A DNA stretch of 64,000 nt from DATKYQ01 sp964640665 (GCA_964640665.1 CAZXHT010000012.1:1-64000); one strand, 5' to 3'; numbered from the stretch's first letter, positions 49,772 to 57,784 are shown. Notes: generated from the letters alone by a model not told the origin. Made by a program: numbers and translations.

Positions 49772-50689
49772 TCAGCGGTCTGTAAACTTTTTGGTTACTG
49801 GAGGCTTACGGTAGACGGCCAGCAGGCGGGCCTGTCCGTGAACCATCTTCTTGAGCGGGTACATCAGGTCGAAGTAGCCAAGCGACAGATCGAAGGCGAA
49901 ACCCACCACGGGAAGCGGGGGCAGGATTAAATAGCGGGCCGAAAGGGCGTAAAGCGAACGCGCCGGGCCGGGGGGGAGATCGTCCTGGCTGGGGTTGGCG
50001 ATGGCACGCTCGACGCCTGCCATGGCGGCGGCATCGAAGCGCGAATGGCCGGATGATTCGAACAGCCGGGCCTCGAGCTTGCCCGCCGAGCTTATGTTGA
50101 TCTCGATGATGGCGGTGACCGTCGCACCATAATCGTCGTCGGCGTATGCCGCCCTCTGGATATCGAGCATGGTTGTGTCCACCCGCAGGTAGGGGTCATC
50201 ACCAAGCGGCGTGCTGCCGTCGGCCGCGGTTCTGGACGCGTTACGGTACCAGCCTCCAAGCCAGTCCCAGACCGTCTTTGCCAACCATGGGCCGGAGACC
50301 TCGGTAATACGGGGATCCGACACCTGAGAGAAGTCGGGTTCGAAGTAGTGCTGCATACGTCCCGAAAGGTAGTGCCAGCCGGGGTCGACGTTGCCGCGCG
50401 CGGCCCGGTTGCGGGCGGCAATGTCTGCGAAGTAGCCTTCTATTCGGCTTGTGACCAGCTCGCGCTCGGTCAATTCCCTCGGAGCCCAGACTGGAGGTTG
50501 CATCAAGAGCTGCGGGTCGAGCAACAGTTTACGCGGACCGAAAGACGTACGTGGATGCTCGGCAGGCACCGGCTTTTCTGAATCCGCTGGCGGCGGCCCT
50601 ATCATCACCGGCCGGTGTTCCACGTCCTCGCCCAGCAAGAAAAGCGAAAGCAAGCAGACGAGCGCCAGAATTTTTCGATTGCCGAACAT
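49772..50689 (-). CDS. TonB-C-terminal-like periplasmic protein
   Basis: 305 aa with an N-terminal signal or anchor (I-L-A-L-V-C-L-L-S-L-F-L-L-G). Near residues 195-232 the segment A-I-I-E-I-N-I-S-S-A-G-K-L followed by S-S-G-H-S-R-F-D-A-A-A matches the TonB C-terminal domain pattern. The remaining 190 residues are unrecognised. TonB proteins transmit proton-motive force to outer-membrane receptors. Its start is well marked at 50689. It is divergent from the selenoprotein pair. Confidence 0.68.
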   Translation of the reverse strand: MFGNRKILALVCLLSLFLLGEDVEHRPVMIGPPPADSEKPVPAEHPRTSFGPRKLLLDPQLLMQPPVWAPRELTERELVTSRIEGYFADIAARNRAARGNVDPGWHYLSGRMQHYFEPDFSQVSDPRITEVSGPWLAKTVWDWLGGWYRNASRTAADGSTPLGDDPYLRVDTTMLDIQRAAYADDDYGATVTAIIEINISSAGKLEARLFESSGHSRFDAAAMAGVERAIANPSQDDLPPGPARSLYALSARYLILPPLPVVGFAFDLSLGYFDLMYPLKKMVHGQARLLAVYRKPPVTKKFTDR

Positions 50690-50839
50690 CGTCTATTCAT
50701 GCACCTCGCTACGAAAACTCTCGGCAACAGGTGGATATTTCAATTCGCCGGCCATTGTAGCACTTTTTCAACCCAATGTGATGGACAAGGTGTGAATCCA
50801 TGCCTAGACTGTTACACAAGGGGGCTGCGAGGTTTGAAA

Positions 50840-51025
50840 ATGGACATTGTCTGGTTATTGGTTTTTTTCGGCGTCTGGATCTTGTTGCAAACGGTGATCC
50901 TGCCGCGCCTCGGGGTGTCTACCTGAATGTCCCCCGGGTGCCGATCCGGAGGATCGGACGAGAATGAAGACAACACACCGGGATCAGGCAAGGGAGAGGA
51001 AGACGAAAGTGCCAAAGTGGGTTAG
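50840..51025 (+). CDS. Putative small membrane selenoprotein 1 (UGA read as Sec)
   Basis: ATG 50840, behind GAGG with 7-nt spacing, opens a frame of 28 codons to TGA at 50924-50926. The TGA is in frame with 32 more codons ending at TAG 51023-51025, giving 61 aa. The N-terminus is one hydrophobic helix (L-L-V-F-F-G-V-W-I-L-L) followed by P-R-L-G-V-S-T. Then come Sec29, M-S-P-G and Cys34, and an acidic polar tail rich in D, E, N, K and S, which looks coded. A hairpin at 50941-50957 fits a bacterial SECIS. The Sec and Cys34 could form a selenenyl-sulphide redox pair facing one side of the membrane. The UGA as a plain stop would leave a 28-aa peptide. The family cannot be confirmed here. Confidence 0.8.
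50941..50957 (+). promoter_or_regulatory. Candidate bacterial SECIS element for the first UGA
   Basis: Perfect 7-bp stem CCGATCC / GGATCGG with apical loop GGA, inside the coding sequence. Twenty-one nucleotides separate the UGA from the loop. Bacterial SECIS elements have the apical loop roughly 16-37 nt after UGA with a G in the first loop positions; both conditions are met. This would recruit SelB and Sec-tRNA. Confidence 0.75.
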
Positions 51026-51197
51026 ACGTTTAACCAGACCGCTACTTTCTGCCGCGGTCTTCGGAGGTATCGGGGCGCTTCTGAGCCTGGGCGTGTCCGC
51101 CGCCGGCAGCACGTGATCTTTCATGTGCAACCCCGCGGTCGCGGTGCCGGCATTTGCTTTCGGAGGTTTCTTGGTCGGGTTTCCAAAACCCGAATGA
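51009..51197 (+). CDS. Putative small membrane selenoprotein 2 (UGA read as Sec)
   Basis: GTG 51009, behind GAGAGGA with 8-nt spacing, overlaps the first gene by 17 nt. The frame runs 35 codons, meets TGA at 51114-51116, and continues 26 codons to TGA 51195-51197: 62 aa in all. N-terminal basic residues (K-W-V-R-R-L) precede a hydrophobic helix (A-A-V-F-G-G-I-G-A-L-L-S-L), then A-G-S-T, Sec36, S-F-M-C40-N-P and a second Gly/Ala/Phe-rich hydrophobic segment (F-G-G-F-L-V-G-F). The G-S-T-U-x-x-x-C-N-P pattern recalls small membrane proteins with G-T-C-P-x-x-x-N-P, in which Sec here replaces the first Cys. The next gene, on the other strand, ends 12 nt later, so coding density favours reading through. 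Confidence 0.78.
51127..51147 (+). promoter_or_regulatory. Candidate bacterial SECIS element for the second UGA
   Basis: Lower stem GCA/TGC, a three-base bulge, upper stem CCGC / GCGG and loop GGTC (51137-51140), with 20 nt between UGA and loop. The GGUC loop is like that of the classic E. coli formate dehydrogenase H element, though the upper stem is short. Distance matches the first element closely. Confidence 0.68.
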
Positions 51198-51209
51198 TCA
51201 GCGGGCGGC

Positions 51210-51767
51210 CTATTTTTTCTTTTTCTTCTTTTTATACATGCCGACGAGTTCCGCCTTAGCCAGCACATGTACCTCGATGGCCTTTAGCAGGGCGGCGCGG
51301 GCAGGGGTGTGCAGGTCGGGCAGGAGCGTATCGAGCGCAAACAGCCTTAGAAAATAGCGGTGCCTTCCAATCGGCGGGCAAGGCCCGCCGTAGCCGGTTT
51401 TTTTCCAGCTGTTTTTTCCCTGCAATGTTCCCTTTGGCAGATCGGCCGTTTTAATCGCCTCGGCCAGCCCGCTGGCCGCTGGTGGAATATTATAAAGCAC
51501 CCAGTGGACCCAGGTCAGCTTGGGGTTCTTGGGATCGGGCGCATCGGGATCGCTGACGATCAACACCAGGCTCTTGGTGCCCTTGGGTGGATTGGAAAAG
51601 CGCAGGGGCGGCGAGATCTTCCTGCCCTCGCAGGTGTAAACAGTGGGGATTTCGCCCTGGTCGGTAAAGGCTGTAGATTCCAGTTTGAAACCGTCGCCGG
51701 CCGCGGCGCATGGTGAAGCGGCCGCAACCAGCATAACGACCAGCGACAACGGCATCCAGGCGCGCAT
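51210..51767 (-). CDS. PEBP (YbhB/YbcL-family) protein
   Basis: About 185 aa with a signal peptide ending in C-A-A-A-G-D. Phosphatidylethanolamine-binding/Raf kinase inhibitor-like family: S-D-P-D-A-P near residue 72, W-V-H-W-V-L near residue 87, and the C-P-P-I-G-R-H-R-Y-F segment. The last seven residues are all lysine. Bacterial members are periplasmic with unclear function. The start at 51767 follows AGGGAGGTCGAA. Convergent with the selenoprotein pair. Confidence 0.85.
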   Translation of the reverse strand: MRAWMPLSLVVMLVAAASPCAAAGDGFKLESTAFTDQGEIPTVYTCEGRKISPPLRFSNPPKGTKSLVLIVSDPDAPDPKNPKLTWVHWVLYNIPPAASGLAEAIKTADLPKGTLQGKNSWKKTGYGGPCPPIGRHRYFLRLFALDTLLPDLHTPARAALLKAIEVHVLAKAELVGMYKKKKKKK

Positions 51768-51887
51768 GTTCGACCTCCCTAAAGACCAGCTGAACATGAC
51801 GTCAGGTTCTCATATTCCCGCTCCCTAAATCAAGCGGTTGCCTTGAAAACCGCGGCGCGATAGTATTTTTTACGGAGACAGGTGGAA

Positions 51888-52643
51888 ATGGATCAACTGG
51901 CCTTCAAATACTCCACCCCGCCCGCGGTTCGCAGGCGTTTGGTACCGCTGAAGAGCCTGGGTGCGGTCCGCAGGCTGTGGAGCTCGCGGTTCCTGGCCCA
52001 CCTTGGACGTCCTTTCGTTGTGCGTTTCACCGACAACTCTTCCACTATGATCTCGTTCAGGAAGCGTGCCGGCGTGATCGAGCTGCGCCTGCACAACATG
52101 TTCATCGAGGCAAACGACAAGGTGCTCACGGCGCTGGCTGAGTACGTGCGCGGCTCGACACGCGGCAATCGGCTTCTCGATCGATTCATCCAGCACAATG
52201 CCGGCAAGGTCGGGCGGCGGCGGGGTGCCGCCGGGCTGAGCCCGAAAGGCAAGCGCTTCGATCTCGACGTCATCCGCAACGCGCTCAACCGGGCTTATTT
52301 CCAGGTGCCCGTGGACGTCCCGATCGTCTGGGGGCGAGCAGTCGAAAAGGGGCGCCGGCGCAGCATCCGGCTTGGCTCGTACTCCTTCGAAGACAAGATG
52401 ATTCGCATTCACCCGGCCCTTGACGACGAGCGCGTGCCGGCGCACGTCCTGGTCGCGGTCGTGTATCACGAAATGTTGCATCATGCGCTGGGTGCGACCC
52501 GGAGAGGCGCGCGCCAGATAGTGCATACCCGTGAATTCCGGGAGCGTGAACGGGCCTACGTTCACTTCCACAGGGCCGAGGAATGGCAGGACAAGAACAT
52601 CAGCCTGCTTCTTCGCAAGAGGCGACGGGCGTCTGAGAATTAG
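51888..52643 (+). CDS. SprT/YgjP-like metal-dependent protein
   Basis: About 251 aa cytoplasmic protein without a signal peptide. The C-terminal region has Y-H-E-M-L-H-H-A-L-G near residue 197, an H-E-x-x-H zinc site, and H-T-R-E-F-R-E-R-E further on, a pattern of SprT-like domains. Arg-rich throughout (nucleic-acid binding is possible). ATG 51888 and GTG 51882 are both possible starts. Function not established. Confidence 0.72.
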   Translation: MDQLAFKYSTPPAVRRRLVPLKSLGAVRRLWSSRFLAHLGRPFVVRFTDNSSTMISFRKRAGVIELRLHNMFIEANDKVLTALAEYVRGSTRGNRLLDRFIQHNAGKVGRRRGAAGLSPKGKRFDLDVIRNALNRAYFQVPVDVPIVWGRAVEKGRRRSIRLGSYSFEDKMIRIHPALDDERVPAHVLVAVVYHEMLHHALGATRRGARQIVHTREFRERERAYVHFHRAEEWQDKNISLLLRKRRRASEN

Positions 52644-52706
52644 ACTTGACGAGATCACTCCATGAGCGATAACCTATTATTATCAACGACGTTGTGAGGT
52701 ATAGCG

Positions 52707-53249
52707 ATGAGAATGCGATTCGTGAACAAGGGGCTTGCTTTCGCCTTGTCATTTTTCTTCGTTGCGGTGCTGGCCGGCTGCGGGGAAGTGGGGTCCACCG
52801 GAGATGACATCCGGCCGCTCAGGCTGCTTTATGTCTATCCTCAGCAGGGCGAGACTGATGTGCCGCTCAATGCGGCGGTCATCGCCGCTTTCGATGACGA
52901 CGTCTTCGCCGCCGGCGAATGCGAATCGAGCAGCAACGTCAGCGCCGCTACTCTTTACCTGCGTGCCTGTCCGCAAGGCGGCCAAGAGACGCAGGTGACT
53001 GCCTCGGTGATGTGTTCAAGGCTTTACGAAGACGACGGCGTCACCGTCAAGAGGGCGGAGTTGACGACGGCCCTGCTGCAGCCCGATGATCCGCTTGAGG
53101 CGAATGCCAGGTATTGCATTTACATCGACGCCTCTATCAAGAGTGAGAATTCGGACGAACTCGGTGTTACAGACGCCTCTATCAAGAGTGAGAATTCGGA
53201 CGAACTCGGTGTTACAATCGAATCGAGCTTCACGACCGCCGATCACTGA
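52707..53249 (+). CDS. Lipoprotein with Ig-like domain and internal tandem duplication
   Basis: 180 aa. Signal peptide with lipobox V-L-A-G-C. The mature part begins like a bacterial Ig-like domain (Y-P-Q-Q-G-E-T-D-V-P-L-N-A-A-V). A 15-residue stretch, D-A-S-I-K-S-E-N-S-D-E-L-G-V-T, is repeated twice in tandem just before the C-terminus. Without the repeat the protein would be about 165 aa. Probably surface-exposed. It precedes a similar lipoprotein gene with 17 bp between them. Confidence 0.78.
   Translation: MRMRFVNKGLAFALSFFFVAVLAGCGEVGSTGDDIRPLRLLYVYPQQGETDVPLNAAVIAAFDDDVFAAGECESSSNVSAATLYLRACPQGGQETQVTASVMCSRLYEDDGVTVKRAELTTALLQPDDPLEANARYCIYIDASIKSENSDELGVTDASIKSENSDELGVTIESSFTTADH
53127..53216 (+). 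repeat. Perfect 45-bp tandem duplication in the coding sequence
   Basis: Two identical 45-bp units (53127-53171 and 53172-53216) with no differences, in frame, duplicating 15 residues. Identity of both copies indicates a recent event or an assembly artefact. Confidence 0.95.
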
Positions 53250-53266
53250 TGGTCCAGGGAGAACCC

Positions 53267-53785
53267 ATGAACACGCGTACCTGTATTTTGTTTGTTATTG
53301 CGGCCGCGGCCCTGGCGGCGGCCTGTGGCGAACCGGCAGTCTCCAACCCCGACGCGCTGGCGGTGAAGTTCATTCCGCTGAACGGCGCGCGCAATGTCGA
53401 GCTGACGGTTATCCCGGCCGTTTTCTTCTCGGCCGAAGTGGATCCGTCGTCGGTAAACGCCGATTCGGTGTTTCTGCAGTCATCGTCTCCCTGGAGTTGC
53501 AGCCTGCAAGATGACAAAGAGGTCTGCGTCTGTCCGGACAGCTGGCAGAAGGTGACCACCGGAACTGCGCAGGTTTCCGGAGACGATCCGAACGTAATCG
53601 AGTACACGCTCAGCGGCGGTCTTGCGGCACAGAGTTGCTACGCGCTGGTCGTAACCATAGCCGTGCGCGGAAAGATACAGGGGCCCCTGCAAGCCATGGG
53701 CCTGCGCGCCGCTGACAAGCAAGCGCTAGGCCTCGATTCGAGCGTCAAAGTAGGCGCCATCGAGGACTTCTGGACGAGAGAATAA
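53267..53785 (+). CDS. Ig-like lipoprotein
   Basis: About 172 aa. The signal peptide has a lipobox (A-L-A-A-A-C-G). P-L-N-G-A-R-N-V-E-L-T-V-I-P and S-A-E-V-D-P-S-S-V-N-A-D-S-V match a bacterial Ig-like (Big_5-type) domain. It is a paralogue in layout of the upstream gene and starts after GGGAGAACCC. Likely a surface adhesin-like or structural protein; function unknown. Confidence 0.78.
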   Translation: MNTRTCILFVIAAAALAAACGEPAVSNPDALAVKFIPLNGARNVELTVIPAVFFSAEVDPSSVNADSVFLQSSSPWSCSLQDDKEVCVCPDSWQKVTTGTAQVSGDDPNVIEYTLSGGLAAQSCYALVVTIAVRGKIQGPLQAMGLRAADKQALGLDSSVKVGAIEDFWTRE

Positions 53786-53798
53786 TCCCGCGCCAAAT

Positions 53799-55058
53799 TC
53801 AGGGAGTGACGATTAGCTTACCGGGATCTTTTTTCTCGCCCTCGGCGGGCGGACTCTCCGGGGGGCTCATCTGAGCTACTATTTCCTCCGGGCTTCTGAA
53901 CAACTTGTCGACCAGGCGCACGAAGAACGGGCTGTCGAGGGGGGCAAAACCCTCCTGGTCGAGTTGCCGGGCCGCCGCCGCCGTTTGCAGGGCGGCGTCT
54001 TCCTTGGCGCATTGCCTCAAGTGGGCGGCCATTTCGAAAAGTCTCGCCTGATAGCGCTCACGGCCCTTTTCATCCCCGACAAGGTCGACGACGGCGTCGT
54101 CCAGTGCCTTCTTGACCTGGTCGACTTTTTGGGCACTGTTGATCGCAACCTGGCTGGATTCGATCTCCTTGAACCTGGCCTGTATTTTCTCGAGAGCTTC
54201 CTCGGCGGGAAGCCAGTCGGAAAACTCGGGCAACTCGTGCAGTTGAGCAGCATCCGCGTACAGGCCGGCGGCCTTTTCAGTCTCCTCCGCCGAAAAAGCG
54301 TCGCGCGGGTCGGGGATCGGCACAACTTTGAATTCTGGCAACTCGCCGGAGGCTTCCAGGTAGCCCTCTGGCAGGGGCCGGGACGCTTCGCGGCCAAGGG
54401 ACACGGCCCTGGCTATTCGTTGCCGGGCCTCGGCGTAGGAGATTTCGACCATCGAGACCTCATCTGAGTTGAGGATCTCTTGCAGCAGGCGCCGGTAGCG
54501 ATTTCTGCCGATCACCCCGCCGGAAAACTCGACCAGGCCGTCTGTATCGTTGACCTCCGACTGGTAAACCGCAACGCCGCCGTGCGTGTAGCGCGCCAGC
54601 CAGATCATGCGGCTGCCCTTCCCTGTTACCGGGGAGATGTAGCAAGGCAACTCCGGATCCTCGGTGGATACGTTGCGATCGAGGATCGAAGAGCCGCTTT
54701 CCTCACCGGCCGAAACCGTAAGACCGCGACTGCGCATCCTGTGGATGATGCGCTTGGCTTCTTTCTTGACCAGCTTGTCGGCGGCCATGTTGAGAAGGTC
54801 ACTGAGCAAGTCGTCGTCTTGCTCTCGCTCGGCCAGGAGCAAAAAAGCCACCTGGAATGAAGCAGGCAGCTTAACGACCTCGCGCGGGTCGGCGCCACCC
54901 ACCATTCCCTTGGCACGCTCGAAGTGCTGCTGGAAATCTTTGTCAGAAAGGCCCGCCCGCGCCGCCAGGGATGCCAGGCCTGAGTTGTCTCCAGACTCGA
55001 GGCTCGCAGCCAGGAGTTCATCGAAGGACTGGCCGGCCTTCTTTTTCTTCTTTCCCAT
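53799..55058 (-). CDS. Hypothetical Lys-rich-start helical protein
   Basis: 419 aa, no signal peptide. It starts M-G-K-K-K-K-K-A-G and is strongly acidic-basic and helical throughout, with no motif I recognise. C-terminal residues are Pro/Glu/Lys-rich and probably disordered. It lies convergent with the Ig-like lipoprotein gene and 77 bp downstream of rlmN on the same strand. Function unknown; a cytoplasmic structural or regulatory role cannot be excluded. Confidence 0.75.
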   Translation of the reverse strand: MGKKKKKAGQSFDELLAASLESGDNSGLASLAARAGLSDKDFQQHFERAKGMVGGADPREVVKLPASFQVAFLLLAEREQDDDLLSDLLNMAADKLVKKEAKRIIHRMRSRGLTVSAGEESGSSILDRNVSTEDPELPCYISPVTGKGSRMIWLARYTHGGVAVYQSEVNDTDGLVEFSGGVIGRNRYRRLLQEILNSDEVSMVEISYAEARQRIARAVSLGREASRPLPEGYLEASGELPEFKVVPIPDPRDAFSAEETEKAAGLYADAAQLHELPEFSDWLPAEEALEKIQARFKEIESSQVAINSAQKVDQVKKALDDAVVDLVGDEKGRERYQARLFEMAAHLRQCAKEDAALQTAAAARQLDQEGFAPLDSPFFVRLVDKLFRSPEEIVAQMSPPESPPAEGEKKDPGKLIVTP

Positions 55059-55135
55059 GAATCATACCGCCTTCCCGGGTTCGAGGCCCGGGGATTATCC
55101 ACGAGAGCATCGGTTCGCGCAACCGTTTTTTGTTT

Positions 55136-56176
55136 TCAGCAAAGTTGTCCGCAGGCAGCCTGGATGTCCAGGCCCCTGGGGCGCCGGTTTTCGCAAAAGA
55201 AGCCCGCGCTTTGAAGTTGTTTGCGAATAGCGGCCATGCGCTCCGGTGGGCAGGGGGCCAGGTCCTCCGGAGCCGGCTTGGGACCTTGGTTGAATGGCAG
55301 GATGTTGATCCGGATCCGTTTTTTGTGAGCGGCCCAAAACTCCATCAGCAGATCGATGTCGGATGGCCTGTCGTTGATCTGCTTGATCATGATCATCTCC
55401 ACCAGGAGCAGTGAGCGCCGGCTTTGCAGCACATCAACGAAGGCCTCGCGCAAATCGGCATTGTGGTGGCGGGTGGTGGGGATCAGCCGGCGCCTGACTT
55501 CGTCGTCCGCGGCGTGCAGCGACCAGGCCAGGTTGCAGTTCAGGGTCTTCAGGCGTCCGATGGCCCTGGGAGAGGGGCCGATGGTGGACAGGGTGATGCG
55601 TCTGGGCGCCAGGCGCCAGCCATGAGGATGGCTGATGATGGCGATGGCCTGTTGCACCGCGTCGAAGTTGTCCAGGGGTTCACCCATGCCCATGAGCACC
55701 ACATTGCTGACCGGGGCCAGCGATGCTGCTTTGAGCTCTTGTTGGGCCAGGTTGATCTGGTAGACGATTTCTCCGGTGCTCAAATGGCGGGTGAGGCCCA
55801 TTTGACCGGTGGCACAAAAGCGGCAGCCCCGGGCACAGCCCACCTGGGTGGAGATGCAGACAGTGGTTCGCTTGTCGTTGGGAATAATGACGGTCTCCAC
55901 CAGGCATCCGTCTGTCAGCTTGACCCGCAGCTTGCGAGTGCCGTCGGCGGAAATTTTTTTGGCGTCTTGTACCCCGGGCACAAGCTGAAAACGATTGGCC
56001 AGCAGTTTTTTGAGCCGGGCGGAAAGGCGCTCGCTGGTTAGGGGGGGTTTAACGTCGCGTAGCAGGGCCCAGACCTCTTTAGCGCGGCCCGATCCGCCGA
56101 TTTGCTCGGCCAACTGGTTTGGATGCAGGGAGAAAAAATCTATAGCGTCGTTTGGGTCCAAGGATGAATCTTGCAT
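55136..56176 (-). CDS. rlmN: RlmN-like 23S rRNA methyltransferase (radical SAM)
   Basis: About 346 aa. The radical SAM cluster motif is visible as G-C-A-R-G-C-R-F-C-A-T-G near residue 115, with G-M-G-E-P-L-D-N near residue 155 and the conserved C-terminal A-A-C-G-Q-L-C containing the methyl-transfer Cys. RlmN methylates C2 of A2503 in 23S rRNA and also tRNA A37. ATG 56176 is chosen over TTG 56200; neither has a strong ribosome site. Cfr-type resistance enzymes are relatives, but the terminal sequence is RlmN-like. Confidence 0.9.
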   Translation of the reverse strand: MQDSSLDPNDAIDFFSLHPNQLAEQIGGSGRAKEVWALLRDVKPPLTSERLSARLKKLLANRFQLVPGVQDAKKISADGTRKLRVKLTDGCLVETVIIPNDKRTTVCISTQVGCARGCRFCATGQMGLTRHLSTGEIVYQINLAQQELKAASLAPVSNVVLMGMGEPLDNFDAVQQAIAIISHPHGWRLAPRRITLSTIGPSPRAIGRLKTLNCNLAWSLHAADDEVRRRLIPTTRHHNADLREAFVDVLQSRRSLLLVEMIMIKQINDRPSDIDLLMEFWAAHKKRIRINILPFNQGPKPAPEDLAPCPPERMAAIRKQLQSAGFFCENRRPRGLDIQAACGQLC

Positions 56177-56310
56177 AGCAGTGGTGGAAGAAAAAGGCAA
56201 CTCCAGAGATGGGTGACGGAGAAGCCGCTTGACTGGCGCGGCCTTGTAAAATACGATCGCTACACTTGGGTGCCGTTGATTGTTGCAGGCGATTGGAAGG
56301 AGCTTTTCGG

Positions 56311-57204
56311 ATGTCGTTCGACGTGGTCGGGGTTGGACACTGCGCGGTTGATTATCTGGGGATTGTCGAGCGCTATCCGGACATGGACTCCAAGGTCGAG
56401 CTATCCGAGTTCTCCATGCAGGGCGGCGGGCCGGTGGCCACCGCCATGGTGACGCTGGCCACGCTTGGAGCCAGCGCCTCGTTCATCGGCAAGATCTCCG
56501 ACGACGATTTCGGGATGTTCATCCGCCACGGGCTGCGAGAGGCCGGCGTCGATACGAGCGGGTTGGTGATAGAGCGCGACCTGGTCTCGCCGATCAGCTT
56601 CATTGCGGTCGAGCGCAAGACGGCCAAGCGAACAGTCTTCTGGACGCGCGGAAACGTGCCCGATCTTGCGCCCGAGGAGATCGATTTTTCGATTATCGAC
56701 GACGCCAAGGTGCTGCACGTGGACGGTATCCAGATGGAGGCCCAGATAGCCGCAGCGCGTTACGCCGGGCAAAAGGGCGTGCATGTCGTTTACGATGCAG
56801 GTTCGCCGCGCGAGGGTATGGACGAACTGATTGCGGCCACCGACACGCTGATCGCATCCGAGCGTTTCGCCGCCGAGATGGGCTCGGGCGCCCTGGCCGA
56901 GAGTCTCAAGAAGTTGAGCGCCATGGGTCCCGGAACGGTCGTGATCACCATTGGCGAAGACGGGTCGGTGGGCATGGAACACGATGAAACCTACATCGTG
57001 CCGGCCCTGGCGGTTGAGGCGGTCGATACAACCGGCGCCGGCGATGTCTACCACGGTGCCTACATTTTCGGGTTGCTCAACGGATTCGGCCTTCGCGAGA
57101 GGATGCGCCTCGCATCGGCCGCCGCCGCTTTAAAGTGCCGTTCGCTGGGCGGGAGAGCGGGAATACCCACGATCGAAGAAGTTCAACAGGCGCTGGCGCT
57201 GTAA
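56311..57204 (+). CDS. PfkB-family sugar or nucleoside kinase
   Basis: About 297 aa ribokinase-fold enzyme. G-G-G-P-V-A-T-A near residue 39 starts the substrate region; D-T-T-G-A-G-D near residue 245 holds the catalytic Asp and anion hole. The start follows AAGGAGCTTTTCGG. Substrate (ribose, adenosine, fructose and so on) cannot be read. Confidence 0.9.
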   Translation: MSFDVVGVGHCAVDYLGIVERYPDMDSKVELSEFSMQGGGPVATAMVTLATLGASASFIGKISDDDFGMFIRHGLREAGVDTSGLVIERDLVSPISFIAVERKTAKRTVFWTRGNVPDLAPEEIDFSIIDDAKVLHVDGIQMEAQIAAARYAGQKGVHVVYDAGSPREGMDELIAATDTLIASERFAAEMGSGALAESLKKLSAMGPGTVVITIGEDGSVGMEHDETYIVPALAVEAVDTTGAGDVYHGAYIFGLLNGFGLRERMRLASAAAALKCRSLGGRAGIPTIEEVQQALAL

Positions 57205-57267
57205 GGCCATTTAAGGGTGTCCAAGCGCGCTCGCCCTTATTTTTTGCGGGTCAGGGGCATTTTGGTC

Positions 57268-57296
57268 TTGACAGCCATGGTTGGCTTGGGTACACT
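57268..57296 (+). promoter_or_regulatory. Consensus sigma70 promoter of the HU gene
   Basis: TTGACA at 57268-57273, an exact 17-nt spacer, then TACACT at 57291-57296. It is the best promoter-like site in the window, with a start near 57303 and a leader of about 80 nt. Confidence 0.8.
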
Positions 57297-57382
57297 CCGG
57301 TCTACTTGGAAGCAATTTTGTGTGTCTTGTTGCTTTCCTTATGGAGAGCAAGTTTGCAGGTAATTCAGCTACGGGAGGAGAA

Positions 57383-57661
57383 ATGACAAAGGCAGAGTTG
57401 ATCAACGAGGTTCTCAAGAGCAAGGGCATCCCAGAGATGTCGAAGAAGGCGACCGGCGAAGTGGTCGATGCCGTTTTCACGGTACTCTCGAAGGCGATCA
57501 AGAAAGAACATCGCTTCGTGTACCCGGGCTTCGGCACCTTCTCGGTGCGCAAGCGCAAGGCGCGCATGGGGCGCAACCCCCAGACGGGCGAGCAGATCAA
57601 GATCTCCGCGAGTAAGACGGTGACCTTTAAGCCCGCTCCGCAGTTCAAGAAGGTCCTGTAG
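57383..57661 (+). CDS. HU-family DNA-binding protein
   Basis: 92 aa. M-T-K-A-E-L-I-N-E-V at the start and the beta-arm G-R-N-P-Q-T-G-E-Q-I near residue 66 match HU/IHF. As a nucleoid protein it bends and packs DNA. Start 57383 follows GGGAGGAGAA. It has its own promoter and a strong terminator. Confidence 0.97.
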   Translation: MTKAELINEVLKSKGIPEMSKKATGEVVDAVFTVLSKAIKKEHRFVYPGFGTFSVRKRKARMGRNPQTGEQIKISASKTVTFKPAPQFKKVL

Positions 57662-57682
57662 TTTTTTCAGGCGAAGAACAGG

Positions 57683-57715
57683 CGAGGTCGCCATTCGGCG
57701 GCCTCGTTTTTTTTT
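57683..57715 (+). terminator. Rho-independent terminator of the HU gene
   Basis: 10-bp stem (57683-57692 with 57697-57706, one G-U pair), 4-nt loop, then nine T residues. Transcription of the fumarase genes must start after this point. Confidence 0.9.
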
Positions 57716-57784
57716 GTTCCCCGCCGGGTGGCATTCTGGCAAAGTGGGGTACGAAAAGACGACTTTTCAAGAGGAGGTGTTGAA

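Noticed and set aside
50615..50926. 103-codon plus-strand frame ending at the first UGA
   Set aside because: Most of it precedes the ribosome site; the natural start is 50840 and reading continues through the UGA.
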